Shown here piece after piece: positions 10,341-23,969 of a DNA stretch of 64,000 nt (the stretch's first letter is position 1; every line of letters begins with the position of its first letter). The stretch comes from Epiperipatus broadwayi. Taxonomy: Eukaryota; Onychophora; Udeonychophora; Euonychophora; Peripatidae. Below the pieces are notes generated by a model. It did no database searches. It saw only the letters and a list, made by a program, of their open reading frames with translations, and was not told where the DNA came from. Location: contig JAQFVV010007240.1 in assembly GCA_028023455.1 (NCBI GenBank), positions 60,197-124,196 on the forward strand. The letters run 5' to 3'. The translations under genes were made by a program, and so were the position numbers.

Positions 10341-13300
10341 TCGAGGAGATAAAGGTCGTTTGGTAATTTTAATAGTTGTTTATAATGCATAATGTATTTT
10401 TTTTAGATCATCTATTGACCTAAGAATGAAGTGTGAAAGTTTAAATTATATGTACACATTTTATACAACATTTTTAACATATAATGAGATAGGAGTAATT
10501 CGGAATATGCATGCAATAATTTATTTAAAGTATATTAATAATATAATTTAACAGAACAATTGTGTGATTCTTTTGAACTTTCATGTGATAAAGTATTCAG
10601 ATATTCAAATAGTTTGTATATGATTAAATATACGGAGGAAAGTAGTAAAAAGATTTTCTTATAGAACAGTGGAATAGTTTTAAAATAAATGAATTTTATT
10701 ATTGTTAGTAATGCAGATATGTATTTGTCGATGTACAGTATAGAAAAAATCTTGAGAAATAAGATCGGATAGTGACTTGGAAGTACTAGTGGAGAGGAAA
10801 CCAAGATGATGTTTTTTTTTTAAGAAATAGGAAAAATAAAGGATTTGGATCATATTTAGTTTTGTGTGATTTCAGTATAGTTAACTAAGCCCTATGACTG
10901 AACACATATAGTTTGGACAGTGTTTTTGCATATCTTTAAACTTTTTGATGTTATAATAAAGCTGAAGAAATAGCTTTAACATCGTTCCTATAATAGAGGT
11001 TGGTAGACAGGTAAAGGTCACTCCTCTATAGTGTCTTTTAATTCACTGTGCCATGATTGTCAAGGTATATGACGAGTAATATTCTAGTTGTATTTTGATC
11101 CTATGCATCTATCTTCGCTATCCTTATTTTGTGAATCTGCATCGGTCAGAAAGATATTTTCAAAGAAATAATGAATAAAATAGAACTGAAGATATGTTAT
11201 CGTTTATGTAAGAATAGTTTATTTGCTGGAATGTATAGAATTGTGTAACTTTAAAATTGAAAGTCCAAAATATCATAAAGAGAGAAAGAATCATATAATA
11301 CATTGTAAAATTAATTCAGAAATGAATATAAGATTTTGAAAGAGAAATCTAAACCAAGTATTTTAAAAGTGATAATAAAATTTGAATGAATTTTTTAAAT
11401 AATATTTAGAAAATAAGTATTGCATATTTATTAAGAAAATAGTTCAATAATGTATAATAAACATATACTTGTGCATGGTATATTAATAGTTATAATTATA
11501 TCATCCAAAGTAAGGCTTGAATGAGAATATTAGGATTAATAAACATCGGATAATGAACAATAAAAACCTAATACCGAATGTAGAACAATGTTTTGACTTT
11601 GTAAGATTCCATACAACCAATATAAAACTAAAATTTGTTATTTTGTAGAATTTTACTACGAATGTAAATTTTGTAAAAAAAAATATAATTTTAATAATAT
11701 TAGGGATGCAAAGTGTTAGTGATAATCATATAAGAAATGCATTTTGTAATAAGCTAACCATAATAATAAATCAAGTAATAATACTGTATTTTCTTAAGTG
11801 TTAAAAAAATAAGATTTAACTAGGAAAAGTAAATAATATTTTGATTTCATTTTATAAACTAATAAACTAAGTTGAGATATGAAAGTAAGGGATATCCAAT
11901 GTATATAGTGTAAAAATATTGTTAATTTATTTATGTTGTTAATAAACTTTGTTTTAAATTTGTTCTAAAGTTTTTGTGTCCGAGTTGTTATTTCTCCACA
12001 TGGATGCATGAAATCACGATACATTTATAATTGAAACAGACATATAGATTTTGCACAAAAGGTAAACATAAAAGTGTTATAATAATTTTGAGAATTTATT
12101 GGTATGTTAAAATTAAAAGATCATAATTTTATATTATTTATTGGTCATAAGTCGGTTGCCACAATATTACATTAAATTATATGCTAATGTTGCCACACGT
12201 ATTCTGTTGTCAGATTATTAAAATACTACCACGTACGTATTTATTTATTTCATTTCAGGAAGAAATAAGATTATATTATATTATTATTGTTATTATTATT
12301 TTTATTATTGTTAGTTGCTGTGTAGTAGATTATGACATAAAATTCCCTTTTCATATTTTACTACCGTAATTTTAAATCAGTTAGAATACAATTTATGAAC
12401 CTGAGATTTTATTTTATTTTACTTCATTTTATTTAATTGAGCTAGATTCTTGTTATAAAGAAGATTAAGATATGATTATTATTTTAATCGTAGTGAATAG
12501 AGCTTAGAAAGTCGTAAGAATACTATGAGTTAGTTATTTGGTATAGTAAAAAGGGGGAATAGTGTTCTTATGCCATTGAGGTAGTATCGTGTGGATAATG
12601 TCTCAATGTAGTCTATCTCGTTCCCCGTATTGTCACTCCATGTCTCATGAAAATAGTAAATATTTGTTAATTCATTTTAAAAATTGAACCGTATTTGTAT
12701 TTTAAAATTAGAGCTAGTAATCATTTTAATTAATGCTGAATATTTCATTTATTTATTTGTTAACTGAGCTAGAACCCGTAATATTCGTATTAAACAATAT
12801 ATATTTTTGGGGTGAGAACGCGTGGGGGGAGGTTAGAATATATATATATATTATAACCTACACTCCCAATACCGCTCATATACATTACATGAACAAAATG
12901 CCCAGGCGCCAGTTCTATTAATGAATAGAACAATATAACAAAATATATAATACAAAATTATTATTGAGACTCTATATTTAAGTTTATGTTCAGCTCAACT
13001 CAGTGGGAGGCTATAGGCAGTTCATAAGATATATGATAATAAATGAATAAAAGAAGAAATATTATAAAACATTTAATATAATGTAAATTCCTTTGTTAAT
13101 TAATTGTATAATAAAGAATCACAATGTTTATTTGGTACAGTCTATTAAAATATACTTTAAATCTAATTTCTTCCTTCATCCAAGTATAACATATATCAGC
13201 TTGCTATAATTATATTCTTAAACAATTCTATTACTTGGCATATCATAATCTAAACATCTACTTTAATGCCAATCAAGAAATAAATAATAAGATCTCAGGG

Positions 13301-16300
13301 AATTTAACAAACACAGTTGAATTAAATAAACTACATTGGCCCATAAGTTATAATTCTAAAGTATGACAAAAATGTAATAAAACAAATTGACTAAAATATT
13401 TTACTGTGTTTCAATAATAAGATAATGACAGAGATAGGGTATTTTAATCTCATATCATCATCTAACAAATATACTGACTTGGCAACCTTTCTAATACATT
13501 TGTCCAGTGGCAAATGTTCTTTTATAATGTTTAGATTAAAAAAAAACAATATTGTCAGACACTAGCAAATTTAATATTATAACTCTAAAAAAATACATCT
13601 ATTTTGTAATAGATTTATGAAATGTGGAGATGTGGAAATGGAAATACAAATGTACACAAGAATAACTCAAGAGACACAGTTTTAAGATTTTAAATAACTA
13701 AAACAAATCATTTATTACTATAAAATAAACTTGGTTTAATATGATATTTACAAATGGACTATTTGTCTTACAGATTTTTAAATTATCAAATAAAAACTTT
13801 GAGCATCAGTTTGGGATTATCCCTACTATCAAAGCAAATTAATAACAAAACTTAGATATCCTGACTTCGAACACATACTTTGCCTACATGTTTCATCTAT
13901 ATGACAATAAATAAGTAACATGTTATATTATTAGCACAAAAAAATACTTTTGAGAGTATATTACTCTTGATTAACAAAATAAATCAAATTACTTATATTT
14001 GGCTTTCAGCAAAGCAACTTTCTCTAATTGACTAATAATCACTTTCAATTACGTATACCTTTCATTTATAGCAACAAAATCATGTTTATTCTGATGATTT
14101 GATGATTTATAACCTTTATTTAAATAAATACACTGTATTTTAAAATATTTATTTCCCGTTTTAATCTTAATACTTTATACTTCTATTAAATGAATGTAAT
14201 GTATTTCAAAGAAACATTTATTTCTCATTTTAATTTCAATATCTCTATACTTTATATACGCAATATTATTTATATTGCGCATGTGTGTGCACGTTCAAGC
14301 AGGAATAATGTAAAACAATCTTTTCTATAAACTCTCTATTCATTAAGAAAATATCATACAATTATTTTATTTCGAACAATGTCGTAATTCATCAATAAAA
14401 TATGACACTAATACTACATCAAGAGTTAATCTAACAATTTATCTAGCCACATATTAATTAATACAAAGCTATATTTTCATGATTTTACATACTATACCTT
14501 ATAAGGGAAATCTACATGAGGAGCAGATAACTCTTACTGAACACTTTTACAATTCCTCATTACCAAGAATCTAAGAAAAAGGTCACATAACTTCCTAAAC
14601 ATCATTTAATCATATTTCAACAATAACTCATCTACTTCTAAATACACTATTGGTGAGATCTTATTTCCTCATCACCAGGGCCCTAAGAACATCACTTCAA
14701 AAAAATGTCATTAATCATACGCATATAAAATAAACCAGGCTCTACTCATGGAAAATTATTAACATACACTACATAAGCAAGATCTTTTATCCCTACAGAC
14801 ATTATAACGCAATCAGATTTTTTTCTATTCTCATAGCTTTTCTAAATATCGAACATTATAAATATACGCTAGCAGATAAATACATACAGATAATATACCA
14901 ATCCATTCAACTCAGTAGAATATGACAGTGTACAAAATTTATGCATAAATATTCACAAACTGAACTTTGTCAAACAAATATCATAATTGTGCAAAACAAA
15001 CACACACCCGCGAATAAAAAGTATATATAATATTAACTCTAAATTACACACTAAGCAGGTAACATGATAATTAAATATTGCATTAAGGTATAACTTTTAA
15101 TTTAATAAACTTTAGGTTACTTTTTAAAATTTAATGGTTTTAATTATTACGAACGAACTTTCTTTCATATCTAACAAACTATTTCTATTATACGTTCGTT
15201 GATTCAAAAAAATAATAATTCTCACTTTGAGATAATAAAGTATGCAAAATAAATATAAACCTCTCTAATAATATATTTAAAAAAAATACTTGTTTCTTTT
15301 ACCTTCGTAAAAGAACAATAAAACTTATTTGAATACAATCAATTTTTACCAGCGTACTCCTCATTCAGATACGCTTCAGAGATGGTCTCGAAGATCAAAA
15401 TAACACAGATTATAAATGAACATAATAATAAAGAAGCCTATCTACCTATCATATACATTAATTATGACAAGCAATAAAAAAAAATAAAGACACAAAGGTT
15501 ATTAGTTTTGTAACTTAAAATAAAAGTTCACTTGCAAAGCTCGGTTCCAGGTTTATGAAACAATATGGGACATATTCCAAACTGAATTTTAAACTAAAAT
15601 AAACTGCTGTAGGATAACCAAACAAATATAGTCATGCTTAAATAGGACTCAGCATCTTCAATGTTCATAACAAAGTTATTTAAGTTACTGTATCATACAT
15701 CAGCAATCAATTTATCTTCTATTATGACGAGAATATAATAAATTCTTAACTACTGTTGGACAGGAATTATCTCACTTATTCCATTGTAGTTCTAAATTGA
15801 ATACGTAATTATTTTTAGTAGTTTATTGAATAGCATTTAATAATACTTTGTTTTATTTTCCATCTTCATCGAAGAGAACAAAAATTACCCGCATTTCTAT
15901 CCTTCTATTCGATTTAAACAGATACTTAATTTGAAGTAGCTCACATTTTATTTCCTTCATTTCCAGAAATATCAGATAAATAAATACTGCTATCTCTTTA
16001 TGATGAATTTAAACATGGCATGATTTATCAAAATATGCATGTCCTTAATTTTATGTTTAATCCTCACAAAAAAAACATAGCACGGAAGATAGTGAAGAAT
16101 TAAAATATATTCTGTAAAATAGTTCTGCATGCGTTTTCCAGATATATTAAAGAACACACGTTGGTTAATGATACAACAATAATATTCATGCAATTTATTC
16201 CTATTTAAAATGATAATTAAGTGAAGTACTATAGACTGGACATTATTAACATACATTTTTAAGAGAGCAATAGTTAGGAAGATGGTTAATTCAATATGTT

Positions 16301-16670
16301 TAAATCAAGAAGAGTAAAGTAAACTGAGTACCTTTTTTTTAAAACTTAGAACTGCATTTTGAAATTAACTTTTTCCATAATATATTTCTTAATATCCTTT
16401 CAAAGTTTTACTCCAAAGTGCTTTTTAAAATCAATTTGATTTCAGCAACTGGCTTTAATTTCCACAATAAATGAACCACTGTTTACTGTCTACAGTTACA
16501 TTACATAAAGCAAATTTTCCACTGGAGATCTTTGTTAAATAGCCCTCTCTAGCAAAGTTCATTTCCTTTCACAAGGTTACTCCCACATGTCTCTCTAGCT
16601 AAGCTAATTACATATGCAAAAAAGAATCTTTTCAAAAAAAAAAATCACTTTGATTTTCAGAACTAAATGA
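10341..16670. other. Long intergenic or intronic AT-rich region
   Basis: No frame with recognisable family features. Small items only: a short CG-containing patch near 12820-12920 with hairpin GTTCTAT/ATAGAAC, and a GCAATAT/ATATTGC hairpin near 14262. No long repeats found by eye. Confidence 0.4.
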
Positions 16671-16672
16671 CA

Positions 16673-16794
<122 letters not shown>

Positions 16795-17444
16795 GCTTTT
16801 ACAAACCTGAAAGAAAAATGAATATTAATTAACTATCAAATAAAAATGATTAATAATTTATTTAATTTGTAAAATAATCCATTGATTTAACTATCTATTA
16901 ATCATTGGAAAGAAGTATATATTTGTTAAATTATTTAAGATAACTACTGTAATTTAAATGTTTTTTATTGTGCATGTACTATTGTTTGCTGTTATTAAAA
17001 GATGAAAATGAAATGAAAATGATGCGGAGTCATACATGCATGCACATGTACTACAACCTAAATATTAAACTATCTTAACTAAATATAATTGAAATGGCTA
17101 TTAATTGTTGACAAAAGGATAAGTATTAATGAATAAAGGATTTTGAAACCATTCAACCAAATATTACACTAACATAAAATAACTTTGCATCTTTCTGACA
17201 AAATGTATCAATTCCATTAATAAACAACCCCTCTTCCTTACATTAAATACCTCATTAACCACACCAATAATAATGAATACCTATCAAGTGGTCAATAAAC
17301 TACATAAGCAACCCACATCTAAACTTTAAACAATCTCCAGCAAAAAATTATAAAAATTCTAAGGCTATTTCATTTTTTTAATATAATATAACTATTTAAT
17401 GCAGATACAACGTATATTAAATCCTTGTGCTCATTCAGATGGTC

Positions 17445-17447
<3 letters not shown>

Positions 17448-17473
<26 letters not shown>
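17448..17473. repeat. (TA)n tract
   Basis: Short TA run directly left of the foldback element. Confidence 0.9.
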
Positions 17474-17479
<6 letters not shown>

Positions 17480-17486
17480 ATAATAT

Positions 17487-17784
17487 ATATAAATTTATTG
17501 AAAGTAATCGACACTTAAACCAGACTAGTATCAATAACAATCAACAATCTCAATCTGTTGTCAAGGCAACCACCTTTTAACAATAAAAGTGGTCTGATAT
17601 ATTTACATAGACACTAAAGATTGCCACTTGACTTTCTGCAATCAAGTTGCAATCTTTAGTGTCTACATAAACATATCAGACTCTAAATAAAAATGGGATT
17701 CTACCTTCATTGTTAAAAGGAGGTTGTTGATTGTTATTGATATCGATTGATTTAAGTGTTGACTGTTTTCAATGAATTTACATT
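17487..17784. mobile_element. Foldback/MITE-like element (family F) with ~145-bp arms
   Basis: Left arm about 17487-17631, right arm about 17641-17784. Shared blocks are AACAATCAACAA, GACACTAAAGATTGC and ATTGAAA...CACTTAAA. Partial copies of the same family lie at 34181-34310, 34521-34588 and 55066-55132. No coding capacity seen. Confidence 0.8.
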
Positions 17785-17789
17785 TATTG

Positions 17790-19080
17790 ACCTATCTAGT
17801 CTTGAACACTATTAGATTTAATATATATATATATATATTCGTTCAATAGATATCTCTTTTATATATATGCATGTATATTGTTTTTTAATATACATCAAAA
17901 AACAAATAAAAATATAACAATTCAGAACTTAAAAATATTTTATACTTAAATATTATATGCATTATTATTAAATAAAACTAGATTTAAATCCTGCATTCTG
18001 TAGTATATCATATTTTATTATAATTATGATAAATATCCTTTGTTAGTCTATTTTTCGCTCCATATTTTCATCCTATTACTGTTATGACTTTTTCCTCTAA
18101 TATTTTTAATATACATTCTTTGCCTTTATATGCTACAAGGTGCTCATATATATATATATATATTATAATATATATATATATTATATATATATTATATTTT
18201 TTTAAAAAAATAAAACTTATAAACCAATAAATAATAATATTTCAACCAAGACTGGTTTCATCAAAACAAAAAATACACAAAATATATATATATAAATTTG
18301 TCTACATATTTATTTACTTTTTATTAACATTAGCATGGTTCCGGTTGATGTTGCAGATATACCTAAAATTTAACAATAATTAAAAAATAAATAAAAATAT
18401 CAAATCAACAAATAATTTTATATAATATAAATATATATATATTATGAATTAATATTTAATCATTGAGTTTCAGTTTTGAAATTTACATTAATCGTTTTGC
18501 AAAAACTTGTCAAACATTTTGACAAGCAGTTGGATTGCCATAAATTTTCTAAATAAATGTCATTTTTTATTCTATTTGTATTTGCATGTTGTTTTATACT
18601 TAAAATTTAAGTTTTTGATTTAAATATTTTTTTTCTAAAACTGAATTATTACAATGATAGCTTTGAGTTCATAAATATGGATTAAGAAAATTATTTTACT
18701 ATGTTTAAAACTTTTTCAACTTTATCAATAAACCAATGAAAAATAGTTTTAAAAAATATTTTAAAAAGTATTTATAACACTTTAAAGTTATTAGCAAAAA
18801 GTTTGGTTAATGTATATATGCATAATATTTTCAATTTTTAACATATACATAATGATTTAAAAAGTACAGAGCTTTGATCTAAATCCATCAACCTTCATTT
18901 TGTTGTAATGCTCATTTTAGTAACGTTAAGTATAAGGATAAATTAAAAATTATCCTCATTCTGACTAGAATTTATTTTAATCAACTTTGAGCAAAAACAA
19001 TTACCTCATATTTTGACAAAATATATTTGCTTTTCAATACAATTTGTTTACCTGTCAACAAGTTTATGTATTTTTTCATT
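17790..19080. other. AT-rich DNA with several TA tracts
   Basis: TA/AT runs near 17821-17840, 18147-18196 and 18281-18295; otherwise no recognisable feature. Confidence 0.5.
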
Positions 19081-19084
19081 AAAA

Positions 19085-19672
19085 ATATTGTAAGTTAAAT
19101 GTGAGCTATGAATGAATCCTTGTCTTCATCTCTTCATCAGAAATCTCATCTTTGTAGGGCTTTTTTTCAATGGACTAAGCAAGTGATGGTCTAATAGGAC
19201 AAAATCAGCACTATAGAGAGAATGATCCAACACTAAAAAGAAAGATTTTTGGAGAGTATCAAAAGTGCAGCAGTGTGGGAATTATGCATTTCATGCGACA
19301 ACACATTATCATTGGTTAAAAGTCTTCAGAACTTTGTTTGAAGTTTGGACTTCAATTCTTCAGTTGGTCACTCACTGTAGTAACTATTGGTAATTATTCA
19401 GCCTTTTTCTATACAATGTTCAACATTTCCTCTTGAAAATCACAAAACATTGTAACCATCAATTTTCTAGCTGATGGGTGACTTTTAAATGATTTCTTAG
19501 TCAGTGATTAAAATTTTTTATCCATTCATACACACTTTTTTATAACAAACACTTTCTTTATACTAGTCACAAAATATTTAATAAATATTGGCATCAGATA
19601 CACCATTAGACCATAAAAATGAATCACTGCATGATGGTCTTCTTTAATGCAAATAATAATTGGGGAAGCCAT
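19085..19672 (-). pseudogene. Mariner (SETMAR-like) transposase remnant
   Basis: Minus strand starts with MASPIIICIKEDHHAVIHF at 19672, matching the MASPI.CTKEEQR.VIRF N-terminus of a mariner transposase subgroup. KCVYEWIKNF follows after a frameshift (SVYEWI in the helix-turn-helix). Near 19300 is MHNSHTAALL, where HDNA..H is expected, so the second catalytic Asp is lost. Near 19230-19150 is YSADFVLLDHHLLSPLKK, matching YSPDLAP.D.HLF.PLKK with the third acidic residue kept. About 590 bp instead of about 1 kb, with stops and shifts, so it is internally deleted and dead. Inverted termini were not located. Confidence 0.8.
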
Positions 19673-21016
19673 TGCTTCTCACATCACATCCAAAATTTCA
19701 CAGCAGTGACTGGTGTGGCAGTGACCCCATACAAATAGTGCTGATAAAATACTGCTGACTACTGATATTTTAATATAACTGGAGTGTAAATAATTTTTAA
19801 TCAACTTTTGGATTATTTACTAGTATTGCTAAAAACATCATTAATATATTGATATAATCATATCACCCAATAAATGACAAATAATATCCAATCAAAATTC
19901 TTGTCCTGCAACATGCAAAAACTTTATTTACCTTTTTTTACCTATAAAAATCCTTTTATATTTTTATTAGAAGCAATCTATAATCAAGTATAACTATTTT
20001 AGTTTTAAAACTGAGAAGTGGTAGAAACAAATGAAAAATTAAAAACAAAGAAAAATTATTAGAATTAAAAATGTTGTATATATAATTATATAATATGATT
20101 GTATAAACACTTAATTTTATTGATATGACAGTTGGTCTTTCTAAAGATCACTGTAGATAACTGACTATGTACTAATATAATATTTAAAGTCAGTAAAGTT
20201 GGACTGATTATGAAAAAAAAATAATAATGATAATCAAATTATTTATAACTGCTTTAGGAGTAATATCCCTATTAATGAATCAAGAAATTAACAATTTTCA
20301 TTTTAGAAATGAAATTTCAAAATTAAATATCCATTTATTTTAATAAAATAATATTCCAAAAATATGTATAAATTAAAATTAAATTTATACTTTCATATTG
20401 CATAATGCTGGGAAATGTTTTTTGCAATTACAAAAAATTTAGAAAAACCAACACAAAAATTTTAATTACATATTAAAGCTATTTATATTAAAAATTTCAT
20501 ACAATAGTTAATTAAATTTCCTTCCTGGATAATCAATATGATTACAACATTAGTTTGTTATCTAGAAACAAAACAATAGTTACAGGTAAATATTGGGACT
20601 CACTGTCTCTAAAATTTATTATTCCAATCCAGGGCCTAGTCTTATAAAAAGGTGTCATACTTATTTATCATCAATAGTTTCCTAGGTTAAGCTTAAGTAT
20701 GTCTGATTTGCTAAACAACACATCCATGAGTTATTATTCAGAAATTAATTCCATACCATTGAATTGCTTAGCCTGATTATCTTCAAAGGGTTTAGTAATT
20801 TTAGGCAATTTCCCAGTATAATTAATGTTGATCTGTTTCTTCAGTTATTGTATATTTATTTGTTATTACTTAATTAGCCAGAATTTCACAAAATCCTATA
20901 AACTGGATGGCTGCTTTATTGACAGTAAGTTTAAACAAGTTTCCATTACGAATCTATACGTTCTTTAAAATTTTTAAATTCATTGCATATAGTAGGTGTA
21001 ATACATTGTTACATTT
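19673..21016. other. AT-rich stretch; right end may be an LTR edge
   Basis: No coding resemblance. The last bases before 21017 (GTTACA) precede a primer-site-like sequence, so part of this stretch could be a solo LTR or LTR fragment; no second copy was found in the window. Confidence 0.3.
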
Positions 21017-21135
21017 GGCCTCCCAATGTCAGGATCCCAAGGCCTCATGACCCTCCGAACCACAAGACTCACTCACCTTGGCAGGAAGAATGAGTGAAAC
21101 ACCCACCCCAATCCTAACATAAATCACAGCAAAAA
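21017..21135 (+). other. GC-richer patch resembling a Lys-tRNA primer-binding site and leader
   Basis: TTTGGCCTCCCAATGTCAGG resembles the lysine-tRNA primer site TGGCGCCCAACGTGGGG, with CG positions changed. It directly follows ...TTACA, as an LTR end would. A similar sequence follows the left LTR at 58.9 kb. The patch is clearly richer in C than its surroundings. Could be the start of an LTR element's internal region, otherwise lost. Confidence 0.35.
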
Positions 21136-21205
21136 TCACCAAAACTTTTAATGGCTTGCAACTAAGTTTTCCCTTGTATATTTTAAACTGTATGGAAGAT
21201 GCAAT

Positions 21206-21207
21206 TA

Positions 21208-21278
<71 letters not shown>

Positions 21279-21297
21279 CATCATCATCATCATCATT
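21206..21297. repeat. (ATT)n(ATC)n compound microsatellite
   Basis: ATT units change to ATC units near 21278. Confidence 0.97.
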
Positions 21298-21608
21298 CAA
21301 AGGTCTTTATTCAAGAAAGCATAAAAGGTTATATCCTTCTTTTTTATACCTAGTATTAGATTAAAATTACAAGTAAGTCAACAGTTCACAATTTCACACA
21401 GCTGATTTTAATCTGTGGTGTTGCAGTGGTGACAAGTGATCCTCTTTGGCTTTTGTTTCTTATTTTGGATTTTTTAATCTTGAGTGATTTCTTCATTAAT
21501 GACTTGAAGGTAATTGCAATTGAGACCAGGTGTCAGTGAACATTTTTGTTAATCTTTTGTCCCTTTGATATATTTTATCCAGTTCATTTTTGAATGCATT
21601 TGGATGCC

Positions 21609-21845
<237 letters not shown>

Positions 21846-21849
21846 AACA

Positions 21850-22640
21850 AAATCTGTACCTAAAATATTATAAAACTTAATTATAAAATTTAAATCTTGC
21901 ATTTTAGAATACAGAAAAAAAGTACAATAACAGATAATATCATTAAATAAAAACATTGTGTAAAGTATTTTCAATTATCTTTCCATCATTTTTTTTATCT
22001 TTTAAAAAAATTTAAGTTTTTTCTTCAATTAAAAAGTTTCCAATTTAATAATATTGAAAATAATTTTCTAAAGCTTTTATACTGCAAAAGCACTAGAAAT
22101 GTAAATTAATTTCATTTAAATACAACTTAGCTGAAAATGTTATTTTAGCAATCAAGTTTTACATTACTGCTGAAATTAACTCTTAGGATATTTGATGTTA
22201 TGTCCAGCTAGTTCCCTTTTTGCCATGTTACTTTCTGGTTAAGTAGAACTAAATGCATTGACAAATTCTTAGATTCAAACCATATCTAATTTTTTAAACA
22301 TCTGTCTTATTTTATTTTCATAAGATATATGATATACCAAATTCTAATTTTCTTAATAGTTTTATTAATATTTAAAAACATAAAAAAATAGACTTACTAA
22401 CACAAAACACTCAAATAATCACTTCAAATCCATTAATGCATTTATTTTGGGATTGATTCACAAAACTAACAATCAGTTAATAAGATCACTTTAATATTAT
22501 TTGAATAATTTGGATATTTCTGAAGGCAAATCTTTAATATTCCAGTTTCATTTACATTTATCTATTGTGTCTTTGAAAATTTTGATAAAATTGATGTGTA
22601 ATCTAGATTATCCCTTAGATCATTGAAAGTATTTTGTAAT
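21850..22640. other. AT-rich stretch without recognised feature
   Basis: Nothing recognised between the microsatellite and the inverted-repeat element. Confidence 0.45.
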
Positions 22641-23360
22641 TAAATCTATCGGTATTCATCTTTTAGCTAAAGATGCTGTTCTATGGCACATTTTTCATGC
22701 TAAAACACATAAAAATGCTGTTTCCATGGCCGACCCGTTCAAACCCACATTTTCTATAATACAACTTTTTTGTTGTGCTACAGAATGCAGGCTGCTATGT
22801 CATTTTGCAGTACAGCATGTATGTCGCATAGCAGCAAATACATTTTCCGAATTCACACAATTTATAAAATAATTACGGCTTGATGAGAGAGTTTGTATTT
22901 GAATTGTATTGAAATGTTGTTTTCATTGGATATTTTTTATTTTAAACTATTGAAATGTTCAGATTTTTTTAAAGCAATAATTATAAGACTTTTTATAATG
23001 TACTGTATTGAACTTTTATTTGGGAAAATGTTAAATATCTATGTTTTTATTGAGTTGCAATTAGGTAATGTGTCAAGTAACGTACTGTTAGTAACATTCC
23101 ACAAGACAAAGAAGATTCTACTGTCTGTATATTTTTGAAGTAAAAAAGAGTGGTACGAAAAAATATCTAGTAAGAAAAGTCCAAATATACAGGTTTTTTT
23201 GTAAATTTCATAAAAAGCAAATATTATAAACATGTTTAATAAGTAAAGAAGATATTTGTATGTGTTTGTTGTAGTTTAAAAAAGTTTGAGTTTCTTTCTT
23301 TTGTCTGAGTACAGTTACGATTTTGAATTTTTTTATTTTAGCATTACAGACAACAGAACA

Positions 23361-23432
23361 CTAACCCTAACCCTAAAACTAACCCTAAACCTAACCCTAA
23401 ACTAACCCTAAAACTAACCCTAAATCTAACCA
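23361..23432. repeat. Degenerate telomere-like (CCCTAA)n array
   Basis: About ten CTAACCCTAAA-type units of uneven length, based on the CCCTAA/TTAGGG motif. It is internal to the inverted-repeat element, not at a sequence end, so it is interstitial. It may be captured telomeric DNA or a simple repeat of the element. Confidence 0.85.
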
Positions 23433-23481
23433 TATCAACTTTTACTTTTATTACGATTATTATTTTTTAGTTAAACAGCAA

Positions 23482-23702
23482 CAAAAAAAGTCGTAACACA
23501 AGTAAAAAAATATTTGATAAAAAATTGATAAAAAAAAAGCCGTAACACAAGTAAAAAAATATCCGATAGAAAATTGATAAAAAAAAAAGCTGTAACACAA
23601 GTAAAAAAATATCTGATAGAAAATTGATTAAAAAAAAGCCGTAACACAAGTAAAAAAATATCTGATAGAAAATTGATAAAAAAAAAAGTCATAACACAAT
23701 TT
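23482..23702. repeat. Minisatellite, ~49-bp unit, about 4.5 copies
   Basis: GTAACACAAG recurs at 23493, 23542, 23592 and 23641, each followed by an A run, TAT..GATA.AAAATTGAT and another A run. A fifth partial copy ends near 23702. It lies 50 bp right of the telomere-like array, inside the inverted-repeat element. Apparent minus-strand ORFs are products of the repeat. Confidence 0.95.
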
Positions 23703-23969
23703 AAAAAGTATACCATATAAAAAACACGAATCAAATTGTAATTTGTTTATTTTATTTTACATTTATTATTATCATTTAAATTATATACGTTAATAAAAAA
23801 TAATATTTAAAAAAAACGATTTTGTTTTGTTTTTTATTTTCGCATTACAAAAAAGTACAGAAAAATTATTAAAATCAACGGCCCATGAATGTTCATATTT
23901 TATAGTTTTAGCGTGAAAACGGCGCCATCCAACAGCATCTTTAGCTATAAGACAAGCACCAATCTATTA

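Larger units (their letters stand above)
22651..23960. mobile_element. TIR element (GGT...ACC) enclosing telomere-like and 49-bp tandem repeats
   Basis: The left end GGTATTCATCTT then AGCTAAAGATGCTGTT is mirrored at the right end by the reverse complement of GGTGCTTGTCTT then AGCTAAAGATGCTGTT. Similarity continues for about 85 bp, roughly three quarters identical, with CG changes. Flanks AATCTATC (22643-22650) and AATCTATT (23961-23968) suggest an 8-bp target duplication. Both ends read openly toward the interior (AKDAVLWHIFHAKT and AKDAVGWRRFHAKT), which may only reflect their similarity. No transposase recognised. GG...CC termini and an 8-bp duplication recall Merlin or MULE-type elements, but assignment is open. 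Confidence 0.6.

Noticed and set aside
19130-19160. Possible hammerhead core (CTGATGA, then GAA, minus strand)
   Set aside because: No stem II between the boxes and no stem I partners; the sequence is part of the mariner frame.
23361-23432. Possible chromosome end
   Set aside because: The array is short, degenerate and followed by 40 kb of sequence, so it is interstitial.
23482-23702. CRISPR-like array
   Set aside because: Units are head-to-tail repeats with no unique spacers, in a eukaryotic context.
23467-23734. Minus-strand frames rich in Phe and Leu resembling a membrane protein
   Set aside because: They are a translation of the 49-bp minisatellite, with the same peptide repeated in two frames.
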